Shown here one piece after another: positions 54,726 through 63,626 of a stretch of 64,000 nt of DNA (its first letter is position 1; every line of letters starts with the position of its first letter). The DNA comes from Mesobacillus maritimus (GTDB taxonomy: Bacteria; Bacillota; Bacilli; Bacillales; Cytobacillaceae). Position numbers and translations under genes: made by a program. Location: contig NZ_JACWFH010000012.1 in the NCBI RefSeq assembly GCF_019749255.1, forward strand, positions 310,001 through 374,000. Direction: 5' to 3'. Below the pieces are notes generated by a model. It worked only from the letters and a program-made list of their open reading frames with translations. It was not told where the DNA came from and did no database searches.

Positions 54726-55400
54726 TTATCTTCGGACTAAGTTTACCTTTTTGCAGGATCCAGTGTCCGAATAGCACCCCTATTCGGACTTGCACTTTCA
54801 TTTCTCCGCTTGCTCTGTCCGAACTCCACCTCTATTCGGACTCAAACCTCTTCTTTCTCCGCCTCCTCTGTTCGAACTCCACCTCTATTCGGACTCAAAA
54901 CTCTTTCTCTGCCTCCTCTGTCCGAACTCTACCTCTATTCGGACTCAAACCTCTCTTTCTCCCCCTCCTCTGTCCGAACTCTACCTCTATTCGGACTCTG
55001 ACTATTCTTTCTCCGCCTCCTCTGTCCGAACTCTACCTCTATTCGGACTCAAACCTCTTCTTTCTCCTTCCCTCTGTCCGAACCGCATTTCTATTCGGAC
55101 TCAAACCTCTTCTTTCTCTGCCTCCTCTGTCCGAACTCTACCTCTATTCGGACTCAAAACTCTTCTTTCTCCGCCTACTCTGTCCGAACTCCACCTCTAT
55201 TCGGACTCAAAACTCTCTTTCTCTGCCTCCTCTGTCCGAACTCTACCTCTATTCGGACTCAAAACTCTCTTTCTCCCCCTCCTCTGTCCGAACTCTACCT
55301 CTATTCGGACCCAAACCTCCCTTTCTCTGCCTCCTCTGTCCGAACTCCACCTCTATTCGGACTCTGACTATTCTTTCTCCTCCTACTCTGTCCGAACAAT
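54726..55400. repeat. Imperfect tandem array C, about 52-bp period, 13 units
   Basis: ATTCGGACT landmarks occur at 54782, 54834, 54887, 54937, 54989, 55041, 55093, 55146, 55199, 55251, 55303 and 55355, plus TTCGGACT near 54731, spaced 50-53 bp. Each unit has GTCCGAA and TTCGGAC as hairpin arms around an 11-nt loop. All three plus-strand frames are nearly stop-free across the array, a by-product of the C/T-rich repeat. It shares its core with array B. No gene occupies 55401-55585 either. Confidence 0.92.
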
Positions 55401-55603
55401 CTTAAACTGGACCAGACCAACTTCATCCTACAAATTTGCTGTTCCGATTAGGATTATGCATCAAACTCCTCCTAAAATTACCAGAGTGTATCGCTAAGAA
55501 AACGCATCATTAAACCTCAAGAAACCGTCATTATACTCATATTTTTCTTTTATATGGTAAGGTTAATTTAGAAGGTTTTGATTGAGTGAAACGGAGGATT
55601 AAG

Positions 55604-56500
55604 ATGAACAAGCACCCATTGATAGTGAATACAGAGTGGTTAGCGGAGAGGTTAGAAGATCCAAATTTAAGGATCCTAGATGCCACTACATTTTTAAAAA
55701 TGCCAGATAAAGAAAATGAAGAGGTGGGCATGTGGTCAGGGAGAGATGCCTATAATCAAGGTCATATTCCTGGAGCAGTTTACGCCGATTTAATGCATGA
55801 ACTATCCGACCCCGAAGCCCCTCTTCCCATGATGGTTCCGCCACGGGAGCAATTTGTCAATAAAATAGAGGAACTAGGTGTTGGAGACGGAACATATGTA
55901 GTTATTTACGATCAAGGCGCATTAGTAGGGAGTCCAGTGGTTGCTGCTCAGTGGGCTTCACGATTAGCTTGGCAGCTGCGCTATGAAGGGTTTGATGATA
56001 TTTCTGTCCTTGAAGGTGGTTTTCAAAAATGGAAAGAAGAAGGACGCCCCATTACAACTGAGCCCGGTCATTATTCACGAGCGAAATTTACCGGTAGCCG
56101 CCGTCCAGAGCTATTGGCTACAAAAGAAGATGTTAAAAGAGCAATGCAAGATGAAAGTATTATTCTCATCAATAGCTTATCACCCGAGGATTTCCGAGGC
56201 GAAACAAACACTTATCCACGAAAGGGTCATATTCCTACTAGCGTCAATGTTTTCTTTGGTAGTCATGGCGATCCGAAAACCAGGAAGGTCAACGATGAAA
56301 CTAGTATACGAGAGACCTTTGAAAAGGTGGGAGCATTAGACCCTAATAAAAAAGTAATCACCTACTGCGGTGGTGGGATAGCCGCTACCTGGAATGCGCT
56401 TCTTCTAAATATGCTAGGACAAAAGAATGTAGCTGTATATGACGGTTCAATGAATGAGTGGGCAAGTGACCCTGATTGCCCGTTAATTACAGGTAGCTAA
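55604..56500 (+). CDS. Two-domain rhodanese (sulfurtransferase)
   Basis: 299 residues from ATG 55604, 6 nt after GGAGG. The N-terminal rhodanese domain is inactive (no Cys in the active-site loop: YDQGALVGS), and the C-terminal domain has the catalytic loop YCGGGIAAT, with the sulfur-carrying Cys near residue 257. This matches thiosulfate or 3-mercaptopyruvate sulfurtransferases. The loop CGGGIAA rather than CGSGVTA favours thiosulfate-type. It moves sulfane sulfur to acceptors such as cyanide or thiols. Monocistronic. Confidence 0.88.
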   Translation: MNKHPLIVNTEWLAERLEDPNLRILDATTFLKMPDKENEEVGMWSGRDAYNQGHIPGAVYADLMHELSDPEAPLPMMVPPREQFVNKIEELGVGDGTYVVIYDQGALVGSPVVAAQWASRLAWQLRYEGFDDISVLEGGFQKWKEEGRPITTEPGHYSRAKFTGSRRPELLATKEDVKRAMQDESIILINSLSPEDFRGETNTYPRKGHIPTSVNVFFGSHGDPKTRKVNDETSIRETFEKVGALDPNKKVITYCGGGIAATWNALLLNMLGQKNVAVYDGSMNEWASDPDCPLITGS

Positions 56501-56520
56501 ACTCTAAACTTACATAATAG

Positions 56521-56553
56521 GATGGGAAGGTCACAAAGACTTTTCCATCTTTT
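56521..56553 (+). terminator. Intrinsic terminator after the rhodanese gene
   Basis: GATGGGAAGG pairs imperfectly with CTTTTCCATC; a run of seven T follows on the plus strand. The rest of the gap to the next promoter shows nothing else. Confidence 0.8.
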
Positions 56554-56738
56554 TTTCGCCCTTTTCCCCTGCTGCTAGGTCAGAGTACTCCAAGAGTTTT
56601 TTTGTACGTCCCTTGCTATACTAGTAGAATAAATATTCAGTTTTTTTCAACAACTGCTATCACCCCTTTTATCCCTCCTCTATTTTCGAATTCTCTGTGA
56701 AACTGTTGTTTTCTTCCTATTATTCTTAAATTTTTCTA

Positions 56739-56767
56739 TTGACGTATTTATAATAAAAAATTAGAAT
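56739..56767 (+). promoter_or_regulatory. Sigma-A promoter of the second POT gene
   Basis: TTGACG at 56739-56744 and TAGAAT at 56762-56767 with 17 bp between; start near 56774, leader about 30 nt. Confidence 0.78.
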
Positions 56768-56804
56768 AATTATGCTAAAATAATATTTTATTTGGAGGCG
56801 TAAC

Positions 56805-58223
56805 ATGGATACCACCATGACAAAGCAAACACAGAAGCATCCTCCTGGATTATATCTGTTGTTTATGACAGAAATGTGGGAACGATTTAGTTATTATGGG
56901 ATGAGAGCCATTCTAATTCTTTATTTGACCAAGTCCTTGGTAAGTGGCGGATTAGGAATGAATGAAGGTTCTGCTCTAATGTTATATGGATTTTTTACAG
57001 GAGCTGTTTATTTTACACCCTTAATCGGTGGTTTTCTTGCCGACAGATATTTAGGCCAACGCTTAGCGATTACAATTGGCGGGTTCACAATGGCAGCAGG
57101 AAACTTTGTGCTATTTGCTCATCAAAGCTTTACTGCCGTATATATCGGTTTAGGCTTACTCATTATTGGGAATGGGTTTTTCAAACCAAATATCTCTACT
57201 ATTGTTGGTGAGCTCTACGGTCCAACCGACAAACGCCGGGATGCTGCGTTCACCATTTTCTACATGGGGATTAATACAGGTGCCTTCTTCGCACCGCTAA
57301 TAATCGGTGCTATTACTGATAAGTGGTTCGCAGTACAGGCGAGCGGAATCATCGAATATGGTTATAAATATGGATTCCTTGCTTCGGCAATCGGTATGAT
57401 CATTGGTCAGATCCTATTTAATATGTTAGGCAATCGTTTCTTAGGCAATATTGGTAAAAAACCTGTTGAAAAACCACAGGATTCAACTACTAGTATAGTA
57501 GAAAAACAAACACTCACAAAAGTGGAGAAAAACAGAACGAAAGTGATTTTTATCTTAGCAGCGTTTGTTGTTTTCTTCTGGGCTGGGTTTGAACAAGCCG
57601 GCGGTGCACTAAGCATTTATACAGATAAATTTATTGATCGTACTCTTTTTGGATGGGAAGTACCAACATCTTGGTTCCAATCCGTTAACCCATTATTCAT
57701 TATTCTCCTAGCACCGCTTGTATCGATGCTATGGACTAAACTATCAAATACAAAGCGTGGCGACCTACCAGTCCCTACAAAAATGGCATTTGGAATGATT
57801 ATGCTAGGATTTGGTTTCATCGTATTATTATTTGCGATTATGCAAACAGGTAGCGATGAAAGCAATATTACAGCGAAAGCGAACATCATGTTTATCATTT
57901 TCACCTATCTTTTCCATACAATTGGTGAATTGTTCCTATCTCCTGTAGGTCTTTCATTTGTAAGTAAATATGCGCCAATTAAATTTGCTTCTTTACTAAT
58001 GGCCGTATGGATGGCAAGCTCATTCGTAGCAAATATCCTTGCTGGTCAATTAGGAGCCTTTACTGAAAGCATGGGCTATCTTGAAGTGTTTGCTGTCATT
58101 GGCCTTGCTGCGATCGTTCTTGGCCTCGTCCTTCTTTCACTATCCAAAAAGCTTGTGAAAATGTTAGGCGATGACGAAAAAGAGGCAGAACAAGTTGAAG
58201 ATGTCTTATTAAAAGCAAATTAA
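56805..58223 (+). CDS. POT-family proton-coupled di-/tripeptide transporter (second copy)
   Basis: 472 residues, about 14 membrane segments, POT signature in EMWERFSYYGMRAILILY near 25 and FYMGINTGAFFAP near 160. It is homologous to the POT protein at 25281 but shares only the family core, so the two may differ in substrate or regulation. GGAGGCGTAAC precedes the ATG and a promoter is clear. A strong terminator follows the stop. Confidence 0.93.
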   Translation: MDTTMTKQTQKHPPGLYLLFMTEMWERFSYYGMRAILILYLTKSLVSGGLGMNEGSALMLYGFFTGAVYFTPLIGGFLADRYLGQRLAITIGGFTMAAGNFVLFAHQSFTAVYIGLGLLIIGNGFFKPNISTIVGELYGPTDKRRDAAFTIFYMGINTGAFFAPLIIGAITDKWFAVQASGIIEYGYKYGFLASAIGMIIGQILFNMLGNRFLGNIGKKPVEKPQDSTTSIVEKQTLTKVEKNRTKVIFILAAFVVFFWAGFEQAGGALSIYTDKFIDRTLFGWEVPTSWFQSVNPLFIILLAPLVSMLWTKLSNTKRGDLPVPTKMAFGMIMLGFGFIVLLFAIMQTGSDESNITAKANIMFIIFTYLFHTIGELFLSPVGLSFVSKYAPIKFASLLMAVWMASSFVANILAGQLGAFTESMGYLEVFAVIGLAAIVLGLVLLSLSKKLVKMLGDDEKEAEQVEDVLLKAN

Positions 58224-58239
58224 GAGAAATCAGCTTCTA

Positions 58240-58276
58240 CAAAAAAGTACAACTAGGTTCAACTAGTTGTACTTTT
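58240..58276. terminator. Bidirectional terminator between POT gene and LysR gene
   Basis: A 16-bp perfect stem (AAAAAAGTACAACTAG and complement) with a 5-nt loop and T-run. Confidence 0.92.
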
Positions 58277-58314
58277 TTGTTACAATGCTTTTGTAAAGTA
58301 CGCCCCACACTTAC

Positions 58315-59202
58315 TTATTTAAGAGCGTTTATGCCCCCCACAAATTTCTCTGCTGCACGGGATAATGGTACTGATTTTAAGCTTACGATCCCAATACTCC
58401 GACTTGGGATTTCCTCTTCTAATACCACTTCGTATAAAAGGCCCTTACTTAAATACTCTTCTGCAAATTCCTTTACCACACATGAAATACCTAAGTTGTT
58501 TTTTGCAAAATCCATCACTAAATCATAGGACCCAAGCTCAAAAACCGGCGAAACCTGTAACCCCTTTTTCTTAATAAAACGTTCCACGTACATTCGGGAA
58601 ATTGTTTTTTTCTCTAAAAATATTAAAGGTAATTCCATTAAACGCTCTAAACGAACTGGTTTTGCTGTTATTTTTTTATACTTGGTGCCACAGACAAAAA
58701 TATCATGAATCTCCATACACGGAGTAATCTCAAGATGTTCATCATGGATAGGCAGATTACATATCCCGACATCTGCTGCACCTGATTTGATAAAGGTGAC
58801 AATTTCGGAAGTCGTTCCATTAAGAATTTTTAGTTTAATCCCAGGATATTTGAAACGAAAGTCCTCTAAATATGGTAATAAAAAATAGCGGGAGATGGTA
58901 TCGCCAACACCAATTCGCAACTCCCCGTTCTTCAACATTTTAAAATCGAGCAGTTTATCTTCAGCTGCTTGAATAATGCCTAGAGCGGAGTTCACATAAT
59001 CATTTAGTATTTTTCCTTCGTTTGTTAAGACTACGCCCTTTGATGTTCGATAAAAAAGCTGAATGTCCAACTCCTTCTCAAGCTTCAAAATGGATTGGCT
59101 TACAGCGGACTGTGTCATAAACAGTTCCTCTGCTGCTTTTGAAAAACTGTTTTTTTGACTAACTACATTAAAGACCCGATATAAATCTAATTTCCCCTTC
59201 AC
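58315..59202 (-). CDS. LysR-family transcriptional regulator
   Basis: 295 residues. N-terminal HTH (FNVVSQKNSFSKAAEELF then MTQSAVSQSILKLEKEL) and a LysR substrate-binding domain. It is divergent from the CofE-like gene, with a 135-bp AT-rich gap that likely carries the shared operator, so the CofE-like gene is the predicted target. The effector is unknown. Confidence 0.87.
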   Translation of the reverse strand: MKGKLDLYRVFNVVSQKNSFSKAAEELFMTQSAVSQSILKLEKELDIQLFYRTSKGVVLTNEGKILNDYVNSALGIIQAAEDKLLDFKMLKNGELRIGVGDTISRYFLLPYLEDFRFKYPGIKLKILNGTTSEIVTFIKSGAADVGICNLPIHDEHLEITPCMEIHDIFVCGTKYKKITAKPVRLERLMELPLIFLEKKTISRMYVERFIKKKGLQVSPVFELGSYDLVMDFAKNNLGISCVVKEFAEEYLSKGLLYEVVLEEEIPSRSIGIVSLKSVPLSRAAEKFVGGINALK

Positions 59203-59337
59203 ATTAATTCTCCTAATAGCAGATATTATAATTATTAATTTTACTTATATCATGTTATAAGGGTATAGTAAATATGGAGCTAACAAAGATTATAAATAGT
59301 TTTATACATATTGATTGATTTTAGAGGAGAGATTCAA

Positions 59338-60528
59338 TTGGAAAGAGTCGTTGGAACAACCGTAAGAGGTCTTCGTGGACCAATTATTAATAAAGGTGAT
59401 AACTTAGAAGAGATTATTGTAGATACAGTATTAAATGCTGCAAAAGTCGAAGGTTTTTCAATTAATGATCGCGACATTATTACTGTAACGGAGTCCATTG
59501 TAGGGCGTGCACAAGGAAACTATGCGACCATTGACGACATCGCTACAGATGTACAAGGTAAATTTGGCGAAGATACCGTTGGAGTTATCTTCCCAATTCT
59601 TAGCCGTAATCGCTTTTCTATTTTGCTACGTGGAATTGCCAAAGGAACTAAAAAAGTTGTCTTAATGCTAAGCTATCCGTCTGATGAAGTTGGAAACCAC
59701 CTAGTCAGTATCGATCAATTAGACGAAAAAGGAATTAATCCTTGGACAGATGTATTAACAGAAGCTGAATTCCGCGAGCATTTCGGTTTTAACAAACATA
59801 CCTTTACTGGTGTGGACTATATCGAATACTACAAAAGTTTAGTGGAAGCTGAAGGCGCTACCTGCGAAGTGATCTTCTCAAACAACCCTAAGACAATCTT
59901 AGATTATACAAAGAGTGTCTTAACTTGTGACATTCACACACGTTTCCGTACAAAGCGCATCCTCACAAACAATGGTGCGGAGAAGGTCTATGGCTTAGAT
60001 GATATTCTAACTGAGTCAGTCAATGATAGTGGCTTTAATGAAGCTTATGGTCTGCTTGGATCAAATAAAGCAACAGAAGAAAGCGTAAAATTATTCCCAA
60101 ATAATTGCCAACCACTTGTTGATGCTATTCAAGCGACCATTAAGGAAAAGACTGGAAAAACAGTTGAAGTCATGGTTTATGGTGATGGTGCGTTTAAAGA
60201 CCCTGTCGGAAAGATTTGGGAGCTCGCTGACCCAGTTGTTTCCCCTGCTTACACAGCGGGACTTGAAGGTACTCCAAACGAAGTGAAATTAAAATACTTG
60301 GCTGACAATAACTTCGCTCATCTTCGTGGTGAAGAATTAAAACAAGCCATCTCTGAATACATCGTAAACAAAGATGAAGACCTTGTGGGTGCTATGGAAG
60401 CGCAAGGGACAACCCCTCGCCAACTAACAGATTTGATCGGATCATTGTCTGATTTAACTTCTGGCAGTGGTGATAAAGGAACACCATTCATTTATATTCA
60501 AGGTTATTTTGATAACTATACAAAGTAA
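59338..60528 (+). CDS. CofE-like protein (coenzyme F420-0:gamma-glutamyl ligase family)
   Basis: 396 residues from the TTG at 59338 (AGAGGAG, 8 nt upstream); a longer reading to 59311 lacks a ribosome site. N-terminal V-V-G-TTVRGLRGPII and the stretch DRDIITVTESIVGRAQGNYA match the F420 ligase family (CofE). CofE adds glutamates to F420-0, but bacilli are not known to make F420, and no CofC, CofD or CofGH partner is nearby. A different gamma-glutamylation is more likely. The extra length over 250-residue CofE adds a C-terminal domain. A LysR gene is divergent, and an SDR gene lies 150 bp downstream. Confidence 0.78.
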   Translation: MERVVGTTVRGLRGPIINKGDNLEEIIVDTVLNAAKVEGFSINDRDIITVTESIVGRAQGNYATIDDIATDVQGKFGEDTVGVIFPILSRNRFSILLRGIAKGTKKVVLMLSYPSDEVGNHLVSIDQLDEKGINPWTDVLTEAEFREHFGFNKHTFTGVDYIEYYKSLVEAEGATCEVIFSNNPKTILDYTKSVLTCDIHTRFRTKRILTNNGAEKVYGLDDILTESVNDSGFNEAYGLLGSNKATEESVKLFPNNCQPLVDAIQATIKEKTGKTVEVMVYGDGAFKDPVGKIWELADPVVSPAYTAGLEGTPNEVKLKYLADNNFAHLRGEELKQAISEYIVNKDEDLVGAMEAQGTTPRQLTDLIGSLSDLTSGSGDKGTPFIYIQGYFDNYTK

Positions 60529-60540
60529 TGTTAAAACAGT

Positions 60541-60568
60541 AGAGGATGCCTGCATAGGTATCCTCTTT
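60541..60568 (+). terminator. Intrinsic terminator after the CofE-like gene
   Basis: AGAGGATGCCT pairs with AGGTATCCTCT across a 4-nt loop, followed by TTTCTGTT. Confidence 0.75.
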
Positions 60569-60680
60569 CTGTTCTGCTTAATTACTGCTTAAACCATAAT
60601 ACAAAGAATGCCAGACATTTAAACCACATATATATATTAAATAGTTCATTTTTTATTACAAAAATATATGGGGGTATGGG

Positions 60681-61466
60681 ATGAAAGTCTTCAATAAAGT
60701 CATTGTCGTAACAGGTGCTGGTGGTGGAATTGGGCAAGAACTTGTGAAACAACTTCTAGAAAAAGGAGCTAGAGTGGCTGCAATTATTCACAAATCCGGA
60801 CTTGAGGATATACAGGGATTAGCATCCACCTATGGCGACAAGATTTCAACACATAAGGCTAATTTAGCAATCAGAGCTGAGGTGGAAAAGCTTCCAGAGG
60901 ATATTATTGCTGCTCACGGGTGCATAGATGCCATTATTAATAATGCAGGCATCGTTCAACATTTTCACAGTCTAAACGACCTTGACTATGAACAAATACA
61001 AAAAGTCATGGATGTTAACTTTTACGGTACGCTTTATATGTGTAAATCCTTCTTACCCTATCTTTTAAAACGACCAGAAGCCCACATTTCTAATGTTTCC
61101 AGCATGGGTGGGTTTCTACCTGTGCCGCTTCAATCGGTGTATTCAGCCTCAAAAGGAGCCGTAAAAATGTTAACAGAAGGCCTACAGTTAGAGCTTAGAG
61201 GTACCAATGTAGGCGTTACGGTTGTGTTTCCTGGTGGCGTAGACACGAACCTCGTCCAAAACTCTGGAATAGATAGAAGTGGAGTAGAGAGCCATTCATA
61301 TAAGATGCTCAGTCCAAATGAAGCAGCTGCAATCATTATTAATGGGATGGAAAATAATAAATACCGAGTATTAGCTGGCAATGATGCGAAAATAATGGAT
61401 TTTTTATATCGTTTAAATCCTAAAAAAGCAACGGACATCATTGCAAAAAAGATAAAAACACTTTAA
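60681..61466 (+). CDS. SDR-family NAD(P)-dependent oxidoreductase
   Basis: 261 residues, classical SDR. Cofactor motif VTGAGGGIGQEL near 10-21, NNAG near 90, and catalytic Ser/Tyr/Lys in NVSSMGGF and YSASKGAV (YxxxK). It reduces or oxidises a carbonyl/hydroxyl with NAD(P)H; the substrate cannot be named. A clear start follows GGGGG. It stands alone between terminators. Confidence 0.9.
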   Translation: MKVFNKVIVVTGAGGGIGQELVKQLLEKGARVAAIIHKSGLEDIQGLASTYGDKISTHKANLAIRAEVEKLPEDIIAAHGCIDAIINNAGIVQHFHSLNDLDYEQIQKVMDVNFYGTLYMCKSFLPYLLKRPEAHISNVSSMGGFLPVPLQSVYSASKGAVKMLTEGLQLELRGTNVGVTVVFPGGVDTNLVQNSGIDRSGVESHSYKMLSPNEAAAIIINGMENNKYRVLAGNDAKIMDFLYRLNPKKATDIIAKKIKTL

Positions 61467-61474
61467 CTCTACAC

Positions 61475-61503
61475 ATCATTGTTTCATAATGATCGTTTTT
61501 TTC
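61475..61503 (+). terminator. Weak intrinsic terminator after the SDR gene
   Basis: ATCATT pairs with AATGAT over an 8-nt loop, followed by CG and seven T. Confidence 0.65.
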
Positions 61504-61655
61504 AAATATGACCACCGTCTAACTATGCCTCTCAACAAACTTGTAATATGTATACCACTTGACTCTTACAACCTACCTTTTACAAAAAGTTCACCAAGGT
61601 AAGTGTCTCTTCTAGCACATATCTAAATTCCATCCCCCTCTTGAATGCTATACAT

Positions 61656-61720
61656 CGAGTCAAAATCTCATTTACTATTGGTAAGAACCAAAGTAATTAT
61701 TTAAATGAGGTTTTGATTCG
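61656..61720 (+). promoter_or_regulatory. Long hairpin upstream of rluF
   Basis: Arms at 61656-61674 and 61702-61720 pair over 19 bp, with two G-U wobbles if read as RNA. The loop itself contains TTGGT/ACCAA around AAGA. It ends 61 bp before the rluF start. There is no T-run, so it is not a terminator. It could be a leader structure or a tiny inverted-repeat element. The rest of 61504-61781 shows nothing else. Confidence 0.6.
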
Positions 61721-61781
61721 CTCTTTAAACTAAGGTATATTTGTTACACCAAACAATTATTAAACTAAGGTCGTGATAAAC

Positions 61782-62489
61782 ATGCGTGTTAATAAATATA
61801 TTAGTGAAGCTGGAAAAGCATCTAGGCGAGGTGCGGACAAATTAATTACCGAAGGAAGAGTCACAATCAATGGAAAACGTGCACAAATAGGCGATCAAGT
61901 CGAGCCTGGGGATGATGTCCTAGTAAATGGAGCACCGGTTCGGGTAGCTAGAAATTATGTCTATCTTGCCTTAAATAAACCTGTAGGGATTACAAGTACC
62001 ACAGAAAAGAAAGTAAAGGGAAATATTGTTGACTTAGTGAATCATCCATTAAGAGTTTTTAATATAGGACGACTAGATAAAGATTCAGAAGGCCTAATCC
62101 TCCTTACAAACGATGGTGATATTGTTAATGAAATTTTACGCTCTGAAAATAAGCATGAAAAAGAATATATTGTTTCAGTAGACAAGCCGATCACTCCTGA
62201 GTTTGTAAAAAAAATGTCTGAAGGAGTTAAAATACTAGGTACAAAAACACTTCCTTGTGAAGTAAGACCGTTATCAAAATTTGATTTTCAAATTATTTTA
62301 ACACAGGGGTTAAATCGGCAAATCCGCCGCATGTGCGAAGAGTTAGGCTATGAAGTCTATAGACTGCAAAGAACTCGGATTATGAATATTCATTTGGGAA
62401 ACCTCCCTCCTGGACAATGGAGAGATTTATCAAAAAAGGAACGTACACAATTATTTAACGAACTAAACTATGAACCAAAAGAATGGTAA
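61782..62489 (+). CDS. rluF: 23S rRNA pseudouridine synthase RluF-type (RsuA family)
   Basis: 235 residues. N-terminal S4 RNA-binding domain ([20 protein letters not shown] then [10 protein letters not shown]) and a pseudouridine synthase domain with catalytic Asp in [20 protein letters not shown] and late motif [17 protein letters not shown]. The RluF branch modifies U2604 of 23S rRNA; the closely similar RluB/RsuA branches cannot be excluded by eye. Start at 61782, not 61773, because it fits AAGG spacing better. Confidence 0.88.
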   Translation: MRVNKYISEAGKASRRGADKLITEGRVTINGKRAQIGDQVEPGDDVLVNGAPVRVARNYVYLALNKPVGITSTTEKKVKGNIVDLVNHPLRVFNIGRLDKDSEGLILLTNDGDIVNEILRSENKHEKEYIVSVDKPITPEFVKKMSEGVKILGTKTLPCEVRPLSKFDFQIILTQGLNRQIRRMCEELGYEVYRLQRTRIMNIHLGNLPPGQWRDLSKKERTQLFNELNYEPKEW

Positions 62490-62580
62490 GGGGAAAATAT
62501 TTTAGTAAGATTGGAGGGCAATGCAATCCAAAGCATGCCCTTCACTCTCTTCACTTCTGAAAAACGGTAGCGAGGAAACA

Positions 62581-63102
62581 CTAGAACCGAATACGAACTT
62601 CTTTCATTTCCGTTCCAACCTTTTTTGTATCAAACTGCTTTTTGATATATGGGATAACAAAATGGTCAAGGCCGTAGTAATACCTTCCTTTGCCAATAAA
62701 TAATAGAATCATTGCTACTACGAAAAACTTCGAATCTGGGCTAGCTAAACCAACTCCAGCCAGTATAAAGTTAATATTCATGAAGGCACCCGCTATTAAA
62801 GCTGGAATAGTCGCTAACCCTAAGATTAACCCTAAGCCAACAAGAAATTCTCCCCAAGGGATAAGGATGTTAAAAAACTCTTGATTTGGGAGCGCAAATC
62901 CTTCAAGGAAAGAAGCATACCACCCTTGAACTGTAGGTTGGTCCCCCCTTGCACTTGAAATTGCTCCTTGTAAAAATCCACTTACATCAAATCCAGATCT
63001 AATTTTTGAATAACCTGCATCTAGCCATTGAAGCCCTAACCAAATTCGTAATATAGCTAACAAGAATGCCAACTTTCTTGTACCTAAAAATTTTCTCATC
63101 AT
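62581..63102 (-). CDS. DoxX-family membrane protein
   Basis: 173 residues with four membrane segments. The DoxX pattern is clear: RIWLGLQWLDAGYSKI near 20, PWGEFLVGLGLILGL near 85, and a C-terminal amphipathic end. The family includes quinol-oxidase partner DoxD and thiol-linked oxidoreductases; the role here is unknown. An AAAAGGAG ribosome site precedes ATG 63102. Two Crp/Fnr-like boxes lie upstream, suggesting oxygen control together with the FNR-type regulator at 27895. Confidence 0.85.
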   Translation of the reverse strand: MMRKFLGTRKLAFLLAILRIWLGLQWLDAGYSKIRSGFDVSGFLQGAISSARGDQPTVQGWYASFLEGFALPNQEFFNILIPWGEFLVGLGLILGLATIPALIAGAFMNINFILAGVGLASPDSKFFVVAMILLFIGKGRYYYGLDHFVIPYIKKQFDTKKVGTEMKEVRIRF

Positions 63103-63182
63103 CACTTTCTCCTTTTAGTTCTCTATCAGTCCACAGGATCCACTGAAAATCCTAAAATCCGATGTAGTCTACTATAAAAAAT

Positions 63183-63198
63183 TGTGAATTATTTCACT
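63183..63198. promoter_or_regulatory. Crp/Fnr-like box, proximal to the DoxX gene
   Basis: TGTGAATTATTTCACT fits TGTGA-N6-TCACA except for the last base. It lies about 80 bp upstream of the DoxX start. Confidence 0.5.
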
Positions 63199-63269
63199 TA
63201 ACCCTCTACACATCTACTAGTTTCTAAGTTTCTCATCAGCAAGCTTTCCCCTTTCATTCTTGTATGATG

Positions 63270-63316
63270 ATTATATTAACGAGTTATTCCATCATTGACA
63301 TTGATTTAAATCAATT
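63270..63316 (-). promoter_or_regulatory. FNR box with -10 element upstream of the DoxX gene
   Basis: TTGATTTAAATCAA (63301-63314) is a perfect FNR consensus (TTGAT-N4-ATCAA). On the minus strand TAATAT or TATAAT elements begin at 63278 or 63275, so the box centre is 29.5 or 32.5 bp upstream of the -10, the same 29.5-bp geometry as at the FNR-type gene. The leader to the DoxX start would be about 160 nt. The rest of 63103-63626 contains no other feature I recognise. Confidence 0.62.
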
Positions 63317-63626
63317 TACTAGGAAATAATTTTATTCATTCACTAACACATAGTAGCTACTTCTATTCTAGGTATTGGCCATAGAGCGGTTGCTAACCAA
63401 TGAAAAGTTACATCCCCTTAAGAAAATTTGTGAATACTGTGTTCCTTAATCTAATGAGGCTTTAATCTAATAAAAAGTAGTGTGCACCATTGGGGTCAGG
63501 AACCATCTATAAAGCATTCTACTATTTTCTAAAAAATTTCCAATTTAAATACCCAAAAATAGAAAAAAATGTATAATTATTGAAGAATACAACAGGAAAC
63601 TGCGTTTTGTAACTAGGGGGATTATG

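Noticed and set aside
54686-55497. Three long open reading frames across array C, encoding Pro/Leu/Ser-rich repeats
   Set aside because: All three plus-strand frames are open at once, the 52-bp period is not a multiple of three, and no ribosome site fits. They are artefacts of the C/T-rich tandem repeat.
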